Shown here in pieces: positions 11,650 through 24,300 of a stretch of DNA of 64,000 nt (position 1 is the stretch's first letter; each line of letters starts with the position of its first letter). The DNA is from Schizophyllum amplum (taxonomy: Eukaryota > Basidiomycota > Agaricomycetes > Agaricales > Schizophyllaceae): the NCBI GenBank assembly GCA_007026445.1, contig VDMD01000103.1:18493-82492 (forward strand), given 5' to 3'. The notes below the pieces were generated by a model that did no database searches, was not told the DNA's origin, and worked only from the letters and a program-made list of their open reading frames with translations. The position numbers and the translations under genes were made by a program.

Positions 11650-12029
11650 TTGAGGACAGGCTAAAACAAGAAATTGTACAATGATGTGGTCGTCGAGGAT
11701 CTCTTCGAGTAGATGCACGCGCTGATATATATCGCCGCACGTCGCCCTTATCGTGGTATTATCCAGCCCCGCCGGCTCTTCCTGGGTACTGTATGGAACG
11801 CCTGCGGCACGACTTCTATCTGAAAAATGAGCTGTGCGTGGAATAGAAGCATCTCGAGGGGAATATGAGGACGGACTTCCAGCGTATCGAGACAGCCTGA
11901 TGGATACAGTATATCGCCGAAGCGGTACACTTTGACACCCTGTACGCGGCCTCGCGCTTGATGCGTATTCAGTTCCGAGGCTCGGTCGGAAAATGTAGTG
12001 TATTGACATTCCTGTAGGGGTATCGCATA
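11650..12029. other. Convergent 3' intergenic of GST-2 and ALG11
   Basis: About 380 bases with no gene. Holds the 3' UTRs of two convergent genes. Confidence 0.5.
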
Positions 12030-13998
12030 TCACAAAATCCAATCGTACCACCGGCTCGCGTTCCACGTCCTCTCGAACTCAGCTTCCGAAAAGCGCGTTA
12101 CAGCTGTCGTACGCGCGCGCTCGCGTAGCGCCAGGTCCTCCTCCTTCGGCAAAGTGAGGACGTGGTGAAATTGTTCTGCGTACTGCTCTGGCGTCTTCGC
12201 GTGGAACCCTAAGAAGATCTTGATTTGCCATGGAAACCATCCGAATAATGAAGAACCTACCTGTCGGCTGCCCTTCCCATGGAACGACGATGTCGAGCAG
12301 CGGGCCTGCAGAAGCATGCGCGACTGGGATGACTCCAGCGGCCTATTTCCCTTCAGCACACGTTCGAGTCAGCAGGGGACACGACCTACCATATATTCAA
12401 CGACGTTGATACCGAAGTGTTCGTCGACCATTGTGCTTAGACCAATGCTGCTCCGACCGAGATCATTCAACATCTCTGCGTACGGGGCGTTGATCTTAAA
12501 CTGGACGCTCTCCTGAACCCGAATGAGTTCGCGAACGTCCTCGCAAGCTATCTGGCTCGGCTCACCTGGATCCCGAGCTGCACAGCTAGATCTCGGAGGC
12601 AGTCCACCCGTGCAGCGTCCCCAGCGTTACGGCTTCCGCCTATCAGAAGGAGCTTGACGGTTCCCCTGTGTTCTGGATGTGTTTGCAGAAGGGTATGGAA
12701 TGCGCGGAGCTGTGCTATATGGTCCTTCTCTGGGCTAATGTATGCTGAGCGCCGCGCTTATAGATCTCAGGACCCGCACGCACCGGAACTGAGCGACGCT
12801 GATGATGATGGGCTCCCTGCCGTCAAGCGGGTACTTCTCCATCTCCTTGGTGTCGCAGGGTGGATAGACGCGCAATGCGCTCTCCGCGGATTTCTCCCGC
12901 CTCGGGAGGGCAAGCGAGAGCAAGCGGAATGGTAGATGTAAGAAAGCGAGCAGAGGGTCGCTGTGCTTCAGTATGGAGTCGACGTGTGTCTTCGTCCATG
13001 TCGAGTTCGCCATGACAAAGGAGGCGGAGCAGAGCGAGGCGGCGTAATAGTACATAAAGATCCGGTAATATCTGTGAGTGGTTCTCAGAACTGCCACTGT
13101 GATGGGGGTAAAAATTCTTACAGCAATTTGCCCCAAGTCAAGATAGGTGACGAGGAGATTGAATTAGAGTTCGTATGCCAGTCTCTCCGCGACCGAACGC
13201 GAGCCAGCATATCTGTGCTGATAGTCGGATAGTGCACGTACGCGCCGCATGGAATGCGGCCGAGGGCAATCACAACAGGAAATGTGAAGGCATAGCCCAT
13301 GGTGTCTGGTAGCATGGGTTGAGCGCGGGTTCGAGCATACGCGGGAATATAACTTACCAATGTAAAGGTCGGGTATGAGAAGAGACATTGCTTCCCAAGC
13401 AAGATACATAGATCCCAAGCTCTGCCCGAGAAGCGTGAAGCGTGGCCAAGCGCTGTCCTCCACTAAATGTCTGGACTTCAGGAAGACGAAGTCGAGCAAC
13501 GAAGGATCGAGATTTATGGCAAAGCGCGACTGAAGCAATAAATCCGTCCATGAGCGCCAGAGCAGGCATTTATGATGAACCTTACCTTCACTTTAGCGAT
13601 GATCTCTTCTTTCGATGCGTCAACATCGCCACTGTATACGATAGACACGACGTCGGGATTCGTCCGTTGTATCGAGGCTATGGCGGTCCATAGCACTCTC
13701 TCGCCGCCACCTCCCGCGTTGCTACAGTCAAGTAAATATTAGTTGTTAAATAAACTAGAGGTAATTCTTACCAGTAAGGATGGAAGAACCCGACAATCTT
13801 CGTCGTTCGGTTCGCCGGGCGGCCTAGGGCCTGCAACAAGCCGGCGCGTCGCTGACGGTTGCGGGAGTCAAGCTTGCTAGTATAAGCACGGAGAGCGATG
13901 GCCGCAATGAAAGTAAACAGGAAGAGAGCGTAGCATTGGAAAGCCAGAGCAAGCCCAAGTACTAGCAAGATGAGGGCGAGCATAGCAAACGTATGCAC
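12030..13998 (-). CDS. ALG11: GDP-Man:Man3GlcNAc2-PP-dolichol alpha-1,2-mannosyltransferase
   Basis: Adds the fourth and fifth mannoses to the lipid-linked oligosaccharide on the cytosolic face of the ER. Nine exons in phase: complement(13772-13998, 13586-13721, 13358-13529, 13122-13305, 12784-13071, 12566-12734, 12390-12512, 12261-12342, 12030-12208), about 519 residues. N-terminal membrane anchor ([17 protein letters not shown]), then [17 protein letters not shown], the family signature. Others are [55 protein letters not shown], the donor-binding motif SVAQFRPEKDH, and the GT4 block [19 protein letters not shown]. The C-terminal segment [12 protein letters not shown] matches ALG11. All expected motifs are present. 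Confidence 0.95.
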
Positions 13999-15228
13999 AG
14001 AGCGCGTCGCGACGGTGTTCGCTCAGCAGAGACGCTGATTCTTGCAAAATAAGTGTACAGACTCTTCGAGTTGCCTGATCTTGCAGCAGTGAGCAGTCAA
14101 ACCCTGTGCGGATGGACGGGGGAAGCAAACGTGGACCTTTCGGAAATCTCCGTAGCACGTGCGAGAGCGTGACTACTTATCCATTTGAGTTTTGTAACAT
14201 GTTCGGTCCGCCGCAGGTCCGCCGTCGACTGAACATCCACCACTACTGCTCTACTGCAGAATGGGCTCCTTCAATCAGTTCATTGGTCTCGCATGCCCTT
14301 ATGTTCATTTCGCATCTTGCATATTTTTCTTCCTGCGGCTGTCCATCGTAATCGTCCACATGTCAACTTCATGCTGCGCCGCCAGCCAGAGGATCCAACT
14401 CTTGAACTCTTCTCAAGTACGCACCCCGTAGGTAAGGTGGCTGCCTGCAGAGGCTTTGACGGGTCAGACCCTACTATGTCACTCTTGGGACTACCTCGGG
14501 GCGACTGCATCACAGGCTGTAGTCCTTGTCGAACAGCTCCCCACGCAATCTCCATACCGCTGCGAGAACTCAATGACCGCTGTCGTCCAGCGCATCGTCG
14601 ACTCTCGACCTGCGGTAGCATCCGCGCGCGTATGTATGACGAGCATGCCGCCTGCATGACCTTTCTTCGCAGGTAGCCTTCTCAAGAGGAACGGCCGCCC
14701 ACCCACGGGTCCATCCATTGAATTCAGCCGGTTGGCTGTCTGTCTGCACGGTCGGGGCTGCGCCACCTTCAATTCATACTTGTCTTGTGGGGTGATGGAA
14801 TGAGACCGTGCATTGTCTTTATTGTTTTTCGCGCCAAACGCCCATCATGTCTAAGCTTGACCCTTGTCATGAACGTTCATGATAGTCTATTCTCGCCTTC
14901 GCTTAGCGCGCAGCCTCCGTGTATATAAAGGTGGTGTTAGCTCCAGAAGATCGACGCTCTCGCATCCCTGCTTTTTCTTCAAGAGTCCTATCACTGTCAG
15001 CTGCCAGCGCAAAACCCAGGTCCGGCGTGGGTTCACTCCGGATACCATCGAGCGTAATATCATACCTTCACCGAGTGAGTAGCGGCGTCGCGCCATCGTC
15101 TTCCCTATGCCGTTCTGATGTCCCCTTTACGTGAAGGCGTACTCGACCCGCTCTGTTGTGGGCGCGAATTTGTATTTGAAGGGCTCTTAAGATCAGTGTT
15201 CAGTTGAACTCCGTACTCCGCCTCCCCC
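13999..15228. other. Intergenic, 1.2 kb, possible TATA box
   Basis: Upstream of ALG11 (minus) and the unknown plus-strand gene at 15229. A TATATAAAG element lies at 14922-14930, about 300 bases before that gene, which would fit only with a 5' UTR intron. Open frames at 14293-14676 and 14491-14772 overlap on opposite strands and resemble nothing I recognise. Confidence 0.4.
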
Positions 15229-16086
15229 ATGGCGCCCTTCTTCACCTTCACCCCCAACCAGACGAGCGTGAACGTACGTCCTGACTTGATCCTTGTCCTT
15301 CAGCGCGTTCGGCGCGTATTGACGCGTTGGTCCTAGTTCGCGTGGCCTCCGGAGGTCACAGGCATTGAGCGTATCGCCCTGTCCGCTCATGGCGACTTGC
15401 AGCGCATCTTGAGGTATGCCTACCTCATAAACTGTTGCGAGATGCTGATCCCTATTCGAAGTGCCTTCTTTGCCCGCCCAATCAACATCGCCACCGTCTA
15501 TACACATACCTTCACCGAGGGCGTGGAGGGCAAGAAGTCCCTGTCTCTGCAGGAGGACGACCGCATTGAGTCCACGTCCACATCGAGCCCAATATACCAA
15601 GCGCGCCAGGTCGAGCTTCGCTGCTCCGACAAGGTCGTTTGCACCGCGACTTCGTCTATCGTCATCCGCTCGCCGAAAGCCGCGCGCCTATTCCTGGAGG
15701 ACAAGTTCGCTGTTGGGCAGATGTTCAGCAAGCTGGGCAAGCCGGCGGATGCCGAACTGCTGGAGGTTGGGTTCGACACGGACGAGGAGGGCACGCAGAA
15801 TTTGTGGCGCAAGTACCTGCTGCACGTCGATGAATTTGCGTGCGAGATTCTGGAGGTCTTCCCGTCGCGGGAGATGTTTAGGCAGGGTGTATGCTGGCTC
15901 CTCGACGAGAAGGCTGTTTTGGAGCAGACCCCGTCGAGCGCAGGCGTGTCGAGGGTCTCGGACCCGCATATACATCAATTTTCTCTCACTCTCAAGCCGG
16001 CAGACGTCGTCTCCTGCTTTTTGATTTACAGCCTTCCCCTTCTCGTGTACTTGTTTGTCACTCGGCATGCGTCTTCGCTTTTCTAG
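15229..16086 (+). CDS. Conserved basidiomycete protein of unknown function
   Basis: Proposed exons 15229-15273, 15337-15413, 15462-16086, up to 248 residues. The first two introns have good GT-AG ends and restore a continuous frame: MAPFFTFTPNQTSVN, then FAWPPEVTGIERIALSAHGD, then AFFARPINIATVYTHT. The core is compact and well folded in appearance (RQVELRCSDKVVCTATSS, FLEDKFAVGQMFSKLGKPA, NLWRKYLLHVDEFACEILE, VFPSREMF). I recall similar anonymous proteins in other Agaricomycetes and do not assign a function. The C-terminal 60 residues, ending in a hydrophobic run (FLIYSLPLLVYLFV), may be read-through of a 3' intron or UTR, so the true stop is uncertain. Confidence 0.65.
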
Positions 16087-16745
16087 AGACTGGTTATTGT
16101 TCGTATACTCTTCGTTACGCTATTGTACAGTACCAGGGGTTTCGAAATGCGAACAGTATATCATTGGGCATGCTCTTCTGCACACAGTGACAGTGGCTGG
16201 GAGCGCGACTGTCAGGTTCAACTTCAAGTTCGGCTGTTGCCGATGATGTGATTACAGGATCGTGATTACAGAATCGTGGTATCAGGTCATCCTATTGTTC
16301 TCTTTCGCGTCCACCGTCTTCGCTCTTCGTTCTCCTCCGAGTCAGATCTTCCAGACAGCAATAATCAAGGATCACTGTGTTTGACTTGCAAACAGCAAAA
16401 GATGGTCAGCGCGCGGATGGATCCCAGACCATCGCCGATGTCTTTGAAGTCTGTACCAGTTCTAGCACCGCCTCCAAGGTTACACCAAGGATAGCCAAGG
16501 ACCAAGACGGCCGCCGAGGACCTGCATCCGACCTGTTCTGCTCCGCTTCTTTTGTTTCTGTTTCGCTTGGATCGGGGGCTCTACACCATCAGCTTGCCAA
16601 GCGCTGGACCTGCAACAGCTTTTCGGAGGACCAGAACAGCCTTGCGGGCGTACATAAGGACTCTCTGGCGCTTACTCGCCATAGCCCTCCTCCGTCTGCC
16701 GACCGCATCACTGGCCACTTCTATACCACTGGCGAAACTGAAAAC
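16087..16745. other. Intergenic
   Basis: About 660 bases. Contains a short direct repeat of GTGATTACAG near 16249-16275. The long frame from 16377 is mostly non-coding and only overlaps the small gene at 16746. Confidence 0.4.
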
Positions 16746-17250
16746 ATGGCTCCGTACCCTATTGCCACCCCGTCTCCTGACGCGATTGAGCCCGAGGAGA
16801 TCCTCTGCGGCTCCGAGGCGCCATATGGCTGTGAGTTGCGTTTGTCCGTTATGCCCTTGTGTTCTGACCTCCCCTGCTCAGGCGCCCTCCTATTGATCCT
16901 CTTCATGCTCATCTTCTACGCCCTCGCCCTTTGGGACCGCTATCTGAAGCTGAAGACGCAAGAGAACGATAAGTTGCACCTAAAAGGTGGGTATATGCGC
17001 GTCCAACGTCGTGCCACAGTCTGTCTGACGCGTTCTGCAGCGAGCATGATGCAGACATACGGCTCTACGACCTCACCATCACGCTCGCGGCCAGGGACAC
17101 CACGTCCAGGAGGCAAAGCGGGTCAGGGGGGCAATGGAACTCCTGGCAGCAAAGGTGCGTGGACGTCGTCCGTCTCGTGCATACATGCTAACGCATGCAC
17201 TAGCTGCTTCCCCTGTCCCTTCACCCATCATCACGGTCACCCCGGCTTGA
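16746..17250 (+). CDS. Small single-pass membrane protein, unknown
   Basis: Four exons restore a clean 116-residue frame: 16746-16830, 16882-16986, 17041-17154, 17204-17250, all with phase-1 GT-AG introns of 49-54 bases. The product has a short acidic N-terminus (EPEEILCGSEAPYG), one membrane helix (ALLLILFMLIFYALALW), a basic Lys/Gln segment (RYLKLKTQENDKLHLK) and a Gly/Ser/Pro-rich tail. N-out/C-in topology is suggested by the positive charges after the helix. Each splice fixes the frame of the next exon, which argues the gene is real although no family was recognised. Confidence 0.6.
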
Positions 17251-17630
17251 ATGCGGGGCTACCACTTCCTCGGCGGTCCCATATCCTCTTCGCCGTACTG
17301 TACAAAACGCTCTGCCGACGCACCTGCTCATATACCTCGCGTTCGTATCCTCACCCCCGCATGTGTACTTGTATCTTCCTACAATCTTGCGCCCTCATTT
17401 CATGTTCATTTGTCGTATCACTCATGCAACTACACACATCTTCCATTCAGCGTGCAGACAGCGTTATTGTCTCAGGTCGCTGGGACGCCTCCAGCGACGC
17501 ATTACTCTGGAGAATATCCGTGATGATAGCATGCAATTATATGTGAGCGACATATCGTAGTCCGATAAAGATACATGGGTAAATGCAAGGGAAGCCGTCC
17601 AAAACTCAAGAGTATAGCATGGTTCAACGA
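17251..17630. other. Convergent 3' intergenic
   Basis: About 380 bases between the small membrane protein gene (plus) and the Qa-SNARE gene (minus). No gene seen. Confidence 0.5.
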
Positions 17631-18716
17631 TCATACCAACACCTGTAGCAAAGTGAGATTCTGCCCCTGAGTTAAATCTGAGTACTCACCGCGACGAGTA
17701 CAATAGCGATGACGAGGACAAGGATGAGCATCAAGCACGCTGCACGCCGCCCTGCCTTGCGCTGGTACTCCGCCGCCGTGTTGAGCTCTCCCGCGGCGTC
17801 ACCCGTATCGACAGCAACGGATTCGATGTTGTTTCCAACGACGTCTAGTCATCGTAGTGAGCACCAGCAGGAATGCGTACCTATCAGCTTACGCACCAAG
17901 GGTCTGTCCCTGCTCCACGACGAGCTGCCCGAGGTCGTTGAAGATCTCAGAGAGCTCCTGAATACCGGTCTCTATCTCGCGGATCTCGTCTTCGCGCTCT
18001 TGGACGAGAGATTCCTGGTAGGCGAGTTCGTGGGGGGAGAGTTGGGCTTGGAATACCTGCGCTTGTCGTTGCTCGGGGGATGTGGATGGCTCAGCGGCAG
18101 GGTCAGGACTATAATGATCACAGTGGAAGGGTCAGCGGGGATACAAGGGGCAGGATGCGTGGTGCACACCTTGCATTGTCGTCCTGGGCTATCCTGACGC
18201 CCTCGACGACGGTGCGTTGCCGCTCTGCGCTCACTTGCTGTGCGCGCTGGAATGCGAGCATGGACATCTGCATGTCGTGCGACGTCTTCTGCAGGACGGT
18301 CTTGTGGTGTGGCTGCAGCACATCATCAGCTATAAGCTCTCAGCGCACAATATATAACACACCAATGACGCCTGCAGCCCCGTCAACTTCTTTAAGTCGT
18401 CCGACGCGCGCTTCACCATCGCACGCGTCGAGTCCGTCAGGTCGCGCCTGCGCTTACCTCGTCAGCAACACGCGCCGGCAGCAGTAGAGACAACGCACAG
18501 ACTCTTACGCAGGGTCGCGGAGTCCTTCGGCGTCCCCAGCTGGTCGACGAGCTTCAGGATGCCCTGCACGTTCGCGTTCATCTTAAAGACCTGGAGAGAG
18601 AGGGAGGACTGCAGATCGAGGAAGACGGCGTCCTCGCGCGTCTGGGGAACGCTCGAGGAGGAGCCCCGTCGGACGGGGCCGCTGCCCGCGGTGGCTTCAA
18701 TATCGGCGAAACTCAT
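17631..18716 (-). CDS. Qa-SNARE, endosomal syntaxin (Pep12/syntaxin-7 type)
   Basis: Target SNARE for fusion at the endosome or vacuole. Six exons in phase: complement(18509... proposed as 18509-18716, 18363-18457, 18170-18312, 17897-18108, 17690-17844, 17631-17642), about 274 residues. An N-terminal Habc-type helical region (LVDQLGTPKDSATLRKRRRD, STRAMVKRASDDLKKL) is followed by the SNARE motif IREIETGIQELSEIFNDLGQ LVVEQGQTLD, where the Q of VVEQGQ is the zero layer, then VGNNIESV. A tail anchor follows RKAGRRAA: LMLILVLVIAIVLVAV. The last exon is just 12 bases (Val-Leu-Val-stop). Pep12-like is favoured over plasma-membrane Sso1 by the short N-terminus and LRK...LTDSTR region. The exact class is inferred. 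Confidence 0.88.
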
Positions 18717-18841
18717 GGCGGGAGGGGAGGAGGGACGTATGCGCGGGCCGCGAGACAATGGACATGACGACATGGGTATTCGGCGGGGATACAATGTATG
18801 TGTTACACGTGATGTTTATGGCCTGGACCCACAGCTTCAAA

Positions 18842-20693
18842 TCAATACATGTAGTCAAAGTCAATCCAATCCGGAAGTTCCGTAAAGACGCCTTCTATGG
18901 TAAAGTCCATTTCTGACACATCCTCCTCATCGAGAATGTGAGAAGGCGGCACTCTCGCGGACGTATCGCCTCCAGGACCTTTAGCGGATGAGTCGGGCTG
19001 ATCGATTTGACAATCAGACCTACTTACCAGTGGAGCTATACTCGGCGTAGTACGTTGTGTCGAGGATTTCAGGTCTGCCGTAAGTCCTATCAGTATTTGT
19101 TCTTGAAAATATAGTAAGCTGAACGCCGCACCTGTCGTCATTGAAAGGCTTCCATCCCTCCGGGTTGATACTTTCGTCCATGTACGTGCCAATGAATACC
19201 GTCGTGGCAAGGTCGTTCCATGGGCGACCTGTTAAGCCCCGTCAAGACCCTTGCATATAAACGTGACATTAGTGCATACCTAGATAGCAGAGTCCATCGG
19301 TTTCCGTCGTGTCATTTGCGTCCGGAGACTACGAGCCTCTCGTTACCTTTGAACAAGAGAAGAGGTCATGCAAGAACCTACTCTCATGATAGTTGAGTTG
19401 GCTACATACGCCCCATATCGGTTCCCAGGCGCGTCCGTCTCGTTCGTCCCCTTCCAAGCAACAATACCACCACCGCATCCTCGGTTAGCAAGGATGACGG
19501 TTTGAAACCATCTGCCGGTGCCTCAGTGTCAGCTATTGACATCCCACACTCTCCCTGTGCTACTCACGCTGTGCCAAAACCGAACAGATCTGGGCCAGTA
19601 GGTCAGTGGCTCATAACATCCAAGTTTCAGGGAATACGCAAGGAACAGATGAACTGCACGCACAGTCCGTCTGTCCGAAAATTACACTGTCGACCACGTA
19701 CGTGCTCGCGTTGCGCCCCGTGTACCACGTATCCTGATACGACTTGAAGCTGCAGCCGTAGAACGAGGCATTGGCGTAGGAGATATCGGTGGCGAGGGCC
19801 TGCGAGATCGCATAATCCGCCGCCCGGTTCACGAAGTCGATATTATACGCGCGGAAGTCCGCGCTGCCGGAGAGAGGCTGCAGTGGTGCGCCGGTGGGCC
19901 CGGAGCCTATGAGGGCGCCCGCGCGCGAAGGGGCGATGGTGAGGACGGCGGTGTCGGCGTCGTCCATGCCGGTGCCGGTCACGTATGCGTCGCTCCAGAT
20001 TTGCACGAGATTCAGAGCAGTGGCGGATGCGTTGGCGAAGGGTCCCGCGGCGGAGGTGATGGATGAGGGGAGTTGGCCCTGGGGTGAGGGTTAATCGGTA
20101 AATTAGAAGGAGATCGAGGTGGACGGGGCGAGGACCCCGGGACGACAAGGAGCCTCTTTCGACGACGGAGGTGACTTGTGGACGCCGAGGGGAATAGAAG
20201 AAAGCACACGATGCACGTACCAGAAGAGTGAGCGGTGCCGTGCCGGTGTAGTTCACGACCTCGTTATACTCGCCCTCAGCGATGAGGATGATGGTTGGTT
20301 CCTCGGAGACGGCGCTGGGAGGATTACTCAGGTCAGGATAGAGAATTAGATCACGAAATGCCAAGTCAGGTCAGGCCAGCGAAAGTAGAGAATGAAACAT
20401 GGAAGGCGAGGTGTCTGGAAGCAAGACGCAAGGTTAACGCGACAAGTGGGTCCTCACACTGCAAGCACGGCCTCCTGCACGCTCGTAAAAGACGCGTCAG
20501 GGTCCGACGTGTCCTGCGACACGAGTATCGTCCCCGCAGGACATCCAGTCAGCTGTGAGACGTTCGCTGCTTTTTGCACCTGGCAGGCCAGGTAGGTCGG
20601 GGACAGGGAGGCAACACCAGGAAGGAGCAAGGTGAAGAGGACAGCAAACCGCTGGAGGACGACAGGCAGTTGGCGGACGGCAAGGGCCATCAT
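18842..20693 (-). CDS. Secreted pectinesterase, family CE8
   Basis: Demethylates homogalacturonan in plant cell walls. Nine exons proposed: complement(20458-20693, 20221-20326, 19664-20078, 19568-19589, 19382-19511, 19280-19328, 19132-19228, 19028-19074, 18842-18978), about 412 residues. Signal peptide in LPVVLQRFAVLFTLLLPGVAS. CE8 motifs in order: FTSVQEAV, IAEGEYNEVVNY, SYQDTWY (catalytic Asp), TDYLFGFGTAWF (second Asp; equivalent of DFIFG), YLGRPWNDLATTVF (Arg/Trp), and STGPGGDTSARV near the end. The start MMALAV at 20693 is chosen because a TATA box lies at about 20759-20766. The first two introns (131 and 142 bases) are long for this locus, so their edges are the least certain. Confidence 0.9.
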
Positions 20694-21354
20694 GTAAATG
20701 ACGGCAGTAGACCTGCGTCGACGCGCCAGGGGATGCGTCAACTTGCCAGTGCGCCTCAGTTATATACGCCAGGTCGCATGTGAGCTATCGGGCCGCCCCT
20801 CATCACACGGACGAGTGTATTGTATGTGAACGTGGACATGGAAGCAGCTGGGAGGAGACGTCAGTGTCACGGGGCTTCTTTGAGTTGTTCCGACTCACCA
20901 GATGTCGTTGTTCGCAGCTAGAGTCTGGCTAGAGTTGGACCTGATGGTCGGCCGGCGAGCACTGAGCAATGCATGACAGCATCCATAGGGTATGGGGGAA
21001 TAACTTTGGGACCGTGATTCTTGCAGGGAGAGTCAGGGCAAATGCTACTTGCGGAAGCTGAAAGTCGTGGCGCGCCGAAGTCGACGAGGAGGAATAGAGT
21101 CTAGTGAAATATGCCTATTCGGAAGGGCCTATGGTAGTGAGTGTATCTAATAGATATATGCATGCTGGAAAAGGAGAGGGGGACGAAATTACCGTCGATA
21201 ACATGGTCAGCAGACAGCGCGAGCGACACGATAGTAACCGAGAGTCTCCGGAAACATAGAGTCTGAGGGAAATATAGTATACAAATACGATACGCACGAG
21301 AAAACAAATGAAATCCTCCAGCCGAAAGACCAAAAGTGAAGTAGTGACTATTGA
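20694..21354. other. Intergenic, pectinesterase promoter
   Basis: Minus-strand TATATAAC at about 20759-20766 serves the pectinesterase. No gene in the remaining ~600 bases, which include the 3' UTR of the kinase gene. Confidence 0.5.
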
Positions 21355-24300
21355 CTATTGTCGTGGCGAGCCCCATGCGATGTCGTCCAGTTTGTTACGC
21401 GACCGCCGGCCCGCGGTCCCATCACGCGCAGTGCCGCTATTATTGCTGTTCGTGTTGTTGCCGCCGTTCGTGTAGTTTCCATTGATACTGCCTGAGGACC
21501 AGCCGAGCGTGCTGCTGCCGTGCGGACTGCCGTGCATGTTGGATCCCATCAGCAGCGGACTGCCCACACTCCCACTGCGCCCCATCGTGGACGTGATGTT
21601 CTGACTGGGCGGCTGCCTGCTGGGGCTGAGAGACCCGTATGGCGACGCGTTCGCCTCGCTTGCCGTGCGTCGCATCCGCTTGGGGGCGATCGTGGACTTC
21701 GGGGTGTTGGGCGCGTCGACTGGACCCTTGTTCTTGGGCTTGGCCTTTAGTCGACTGGCCTTCCGTCCGCCATTACCATCACCGCCACCGCTGCCACTTG
21801 GGCCAGCACCGTTGTTTGCGCCACCACCGGTGATGTCGCCGCTCCAGGCGCTCGTCGAGCGCCGAGCTAGCGCAGGCTGCAGGGTCGGAGCAATCTCCTT
21901 CGCCAGCTTGCGTACCAGGACAGCGGGGTCCTCCTTAGCCAGCCGGCCGACAATCTCCCCAAGCCCATATTTCTCCACAAGCATCACGCGGTTCGGGTGC
22001 GCCTCGACAACAGTACGAAGGACGCGCAGTAGGTTGACGCGGACGACGGCCTTCGCACGGCGGCCCATGAGACGCTCGCGAACGCTGCTGAAGAACGCCG
22101 GTACCTTGGCGATCAGGATGGTGAGCTGCGTGCTCAGGCGCGTAATCTTCAGGAATGGCTCTAGCAGGTTCTCGAACGAATTGGCCTTGGCGGAAACGAA
22201 GCACTTGACCAAGAGCTCGACGGACGTCGGCTCCAGCAGCGCATCCTCCACGCGCGCGGTCTCGTCTTGCAACCACGACAGAATAGACTCGAGGGCGCTG
22301 ACTTGGAAGTATGGGTCGTCGAGAAGGCGTAGATACATGGAAAGGGCGTCGTGTTGCCAGAGCAGCGAGCGGCAGCTCTTCCCGGCACTGGCCAGATCGC
22401 ATAGGATGGGCAACGCGAATTGCTTGAGGGGCGATCTCGTCTCGATGACGCGCCTCAGGCAGGGGATGATTCCGGCTTGAGCGGCTTCTTCCTGGCGTGA
22501 CTTGTTGAGGCGGCACAGGTTGTAGCAGATCTGGAAGATGTGGTTCGAGATTTCCTGTGCCACCATTTCAGCGATGTCATGAAAAAGCATATCGAGCAAG
22601 ACCCACCGTGCTGTGGGCACCCGTCGATTGCTCGTCCAAAATGCGCACGAGGATCTCTATTGCATTCGCATTCTGAAGAACCTCCAACAACGTTGGGTTC
22701 ATGGATAGGTGCTTTATGGCCTTCAGCATCTGCGTGAGGCATTCTGGCTCCAGCAGCTCGCATGCGCGAAGTAACCCTGCATCAGACATGAGATGCAGAA
22801 CAGGAGAAGCATCGCAAGCAACTTACTCCTCACAACCTTCCTCGTCCCGAGCGCGTTTCGTACGTGGATGTCGGATTGCGACACCTGTGCGAACACCTGC
22901 AGGATCTGAATGATCTTCATCTTCATCTCCATGGACGAGGAGCCCTGCGACGCCATCACGTTCAAAAGAGCGGCTGACAGAGGATCTAGCAAGCCCTCCC
23001 GGATGAACATGCGGCAGAAGTCATTCTTCGTCGTCGGACTTTGCAGCTCGAACACGCTGCAGATCCCATTCAAGGCATGCACGACAAGATCCGCCTGCTC
23101 CGTATAGTCTTCGTCCAAGAGGTCGACAAGGACCTTCAGGCCTCGGCAGCTGTACGGACGTTAGAGCTAGGCAAATATTCACGCTGGACGACGTACGAAA
23201 TGAACATCTGCAATGTCAGAACCGAGGTGTGGCAAAGCAGTCTGATAAAGTTGGACGCTTCCAACCGGCAATCCGACGAGTACTTCTTCGACGTGAATCC
23301 CATCATAACAGGGATTCCACTGCGCGATCGTTCAGCAAAAGTAAAAATCTCACGATGAGATACGCACCCAATCAAGCAGAAGCTCTCCAAGAAGCCAATG
23401 TCGGATTGCACAAGCTGAGGACGCAAGTCAGGCTACCACCGCTGCATTTGAAGCCAGCAGCACGTACTGTGTTGATAATCTGCAAGAGCCGCATGATGAC
23501 CTCCCGTGAGCAGCGACCCTCCAGAACCTCCAGGATCGCCAGCATGCCATGGGATGACACCAATTGAACTTGCATCTCGGGAGCGTCCGACATGATACCT
23601 AGCTGTACAGCTGTTAGTTTGGTCTGTAGCAGACTCACGACCTGACATACCAGCTGATCGCAGGCCTCACGAAGCTGGAAGTCAGGGGCTGACGGCGTCA
23701 GCTCGTCGATGAGCTGGTTGACCTGGTTCGTTAGTCGTGCGTATTTGTCACGCTGCAGGTTGGTCTCCAGGTCATCTTCCGCGAACCCTTCATCGATCTT
23801 GGATATGCGGGTCAGCCGGCGACAATCGACCAAGCATCGGACAGACATACTTCAGCGAAGGGATCCTCCTCATCCGACGCTTCCTCGCCCAGCTGAAGCA
23901 CACGTTAGTCTTACGAGGCGACCTAGCAAAAGAGAAACCGTACCCATGACTTATTCGACAGCCTCGTGTTCAGCTGCAACGTCTGCGCCTGATTCTCCGC
24001 CATCGTCCCATTCGGCTTGCCAAACACATCGTCGTAATCCTCATCGTCGTCCTCCGCATACTTCCCAAACTCCTGCCGGTTCAACATCTTGCGCGCCTCT
24101 GCCTGGCCCATGCTGCCCGACAAGTTGTTCCCAAACGAGGTTGAGCGAGCATGTGTGGGCCGCGGCTGCGCTGTCGCCGCGCCGGGGGGAATCTTCCCAG
24201 AGGGCAACATGATAGGGCTTGGTCGCGGGGAGCGACGCGGTGACGTCTCTAAGAGCAGTGGGGCAGAGAGGGGCCCAGATGGTGAGTTATTGTTCAACCC

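Noticed and set aside
14293..14772. Overlapping plus and minus open frames as genes
   Set aside because: No recognisable homology, no consistent splice sites, and mutual overlap on both strands.
16377..17546. 389-residue open frame
   Set aside because: Real exons of the small membrane protein account for only part of it. The rest crosses clear introns.
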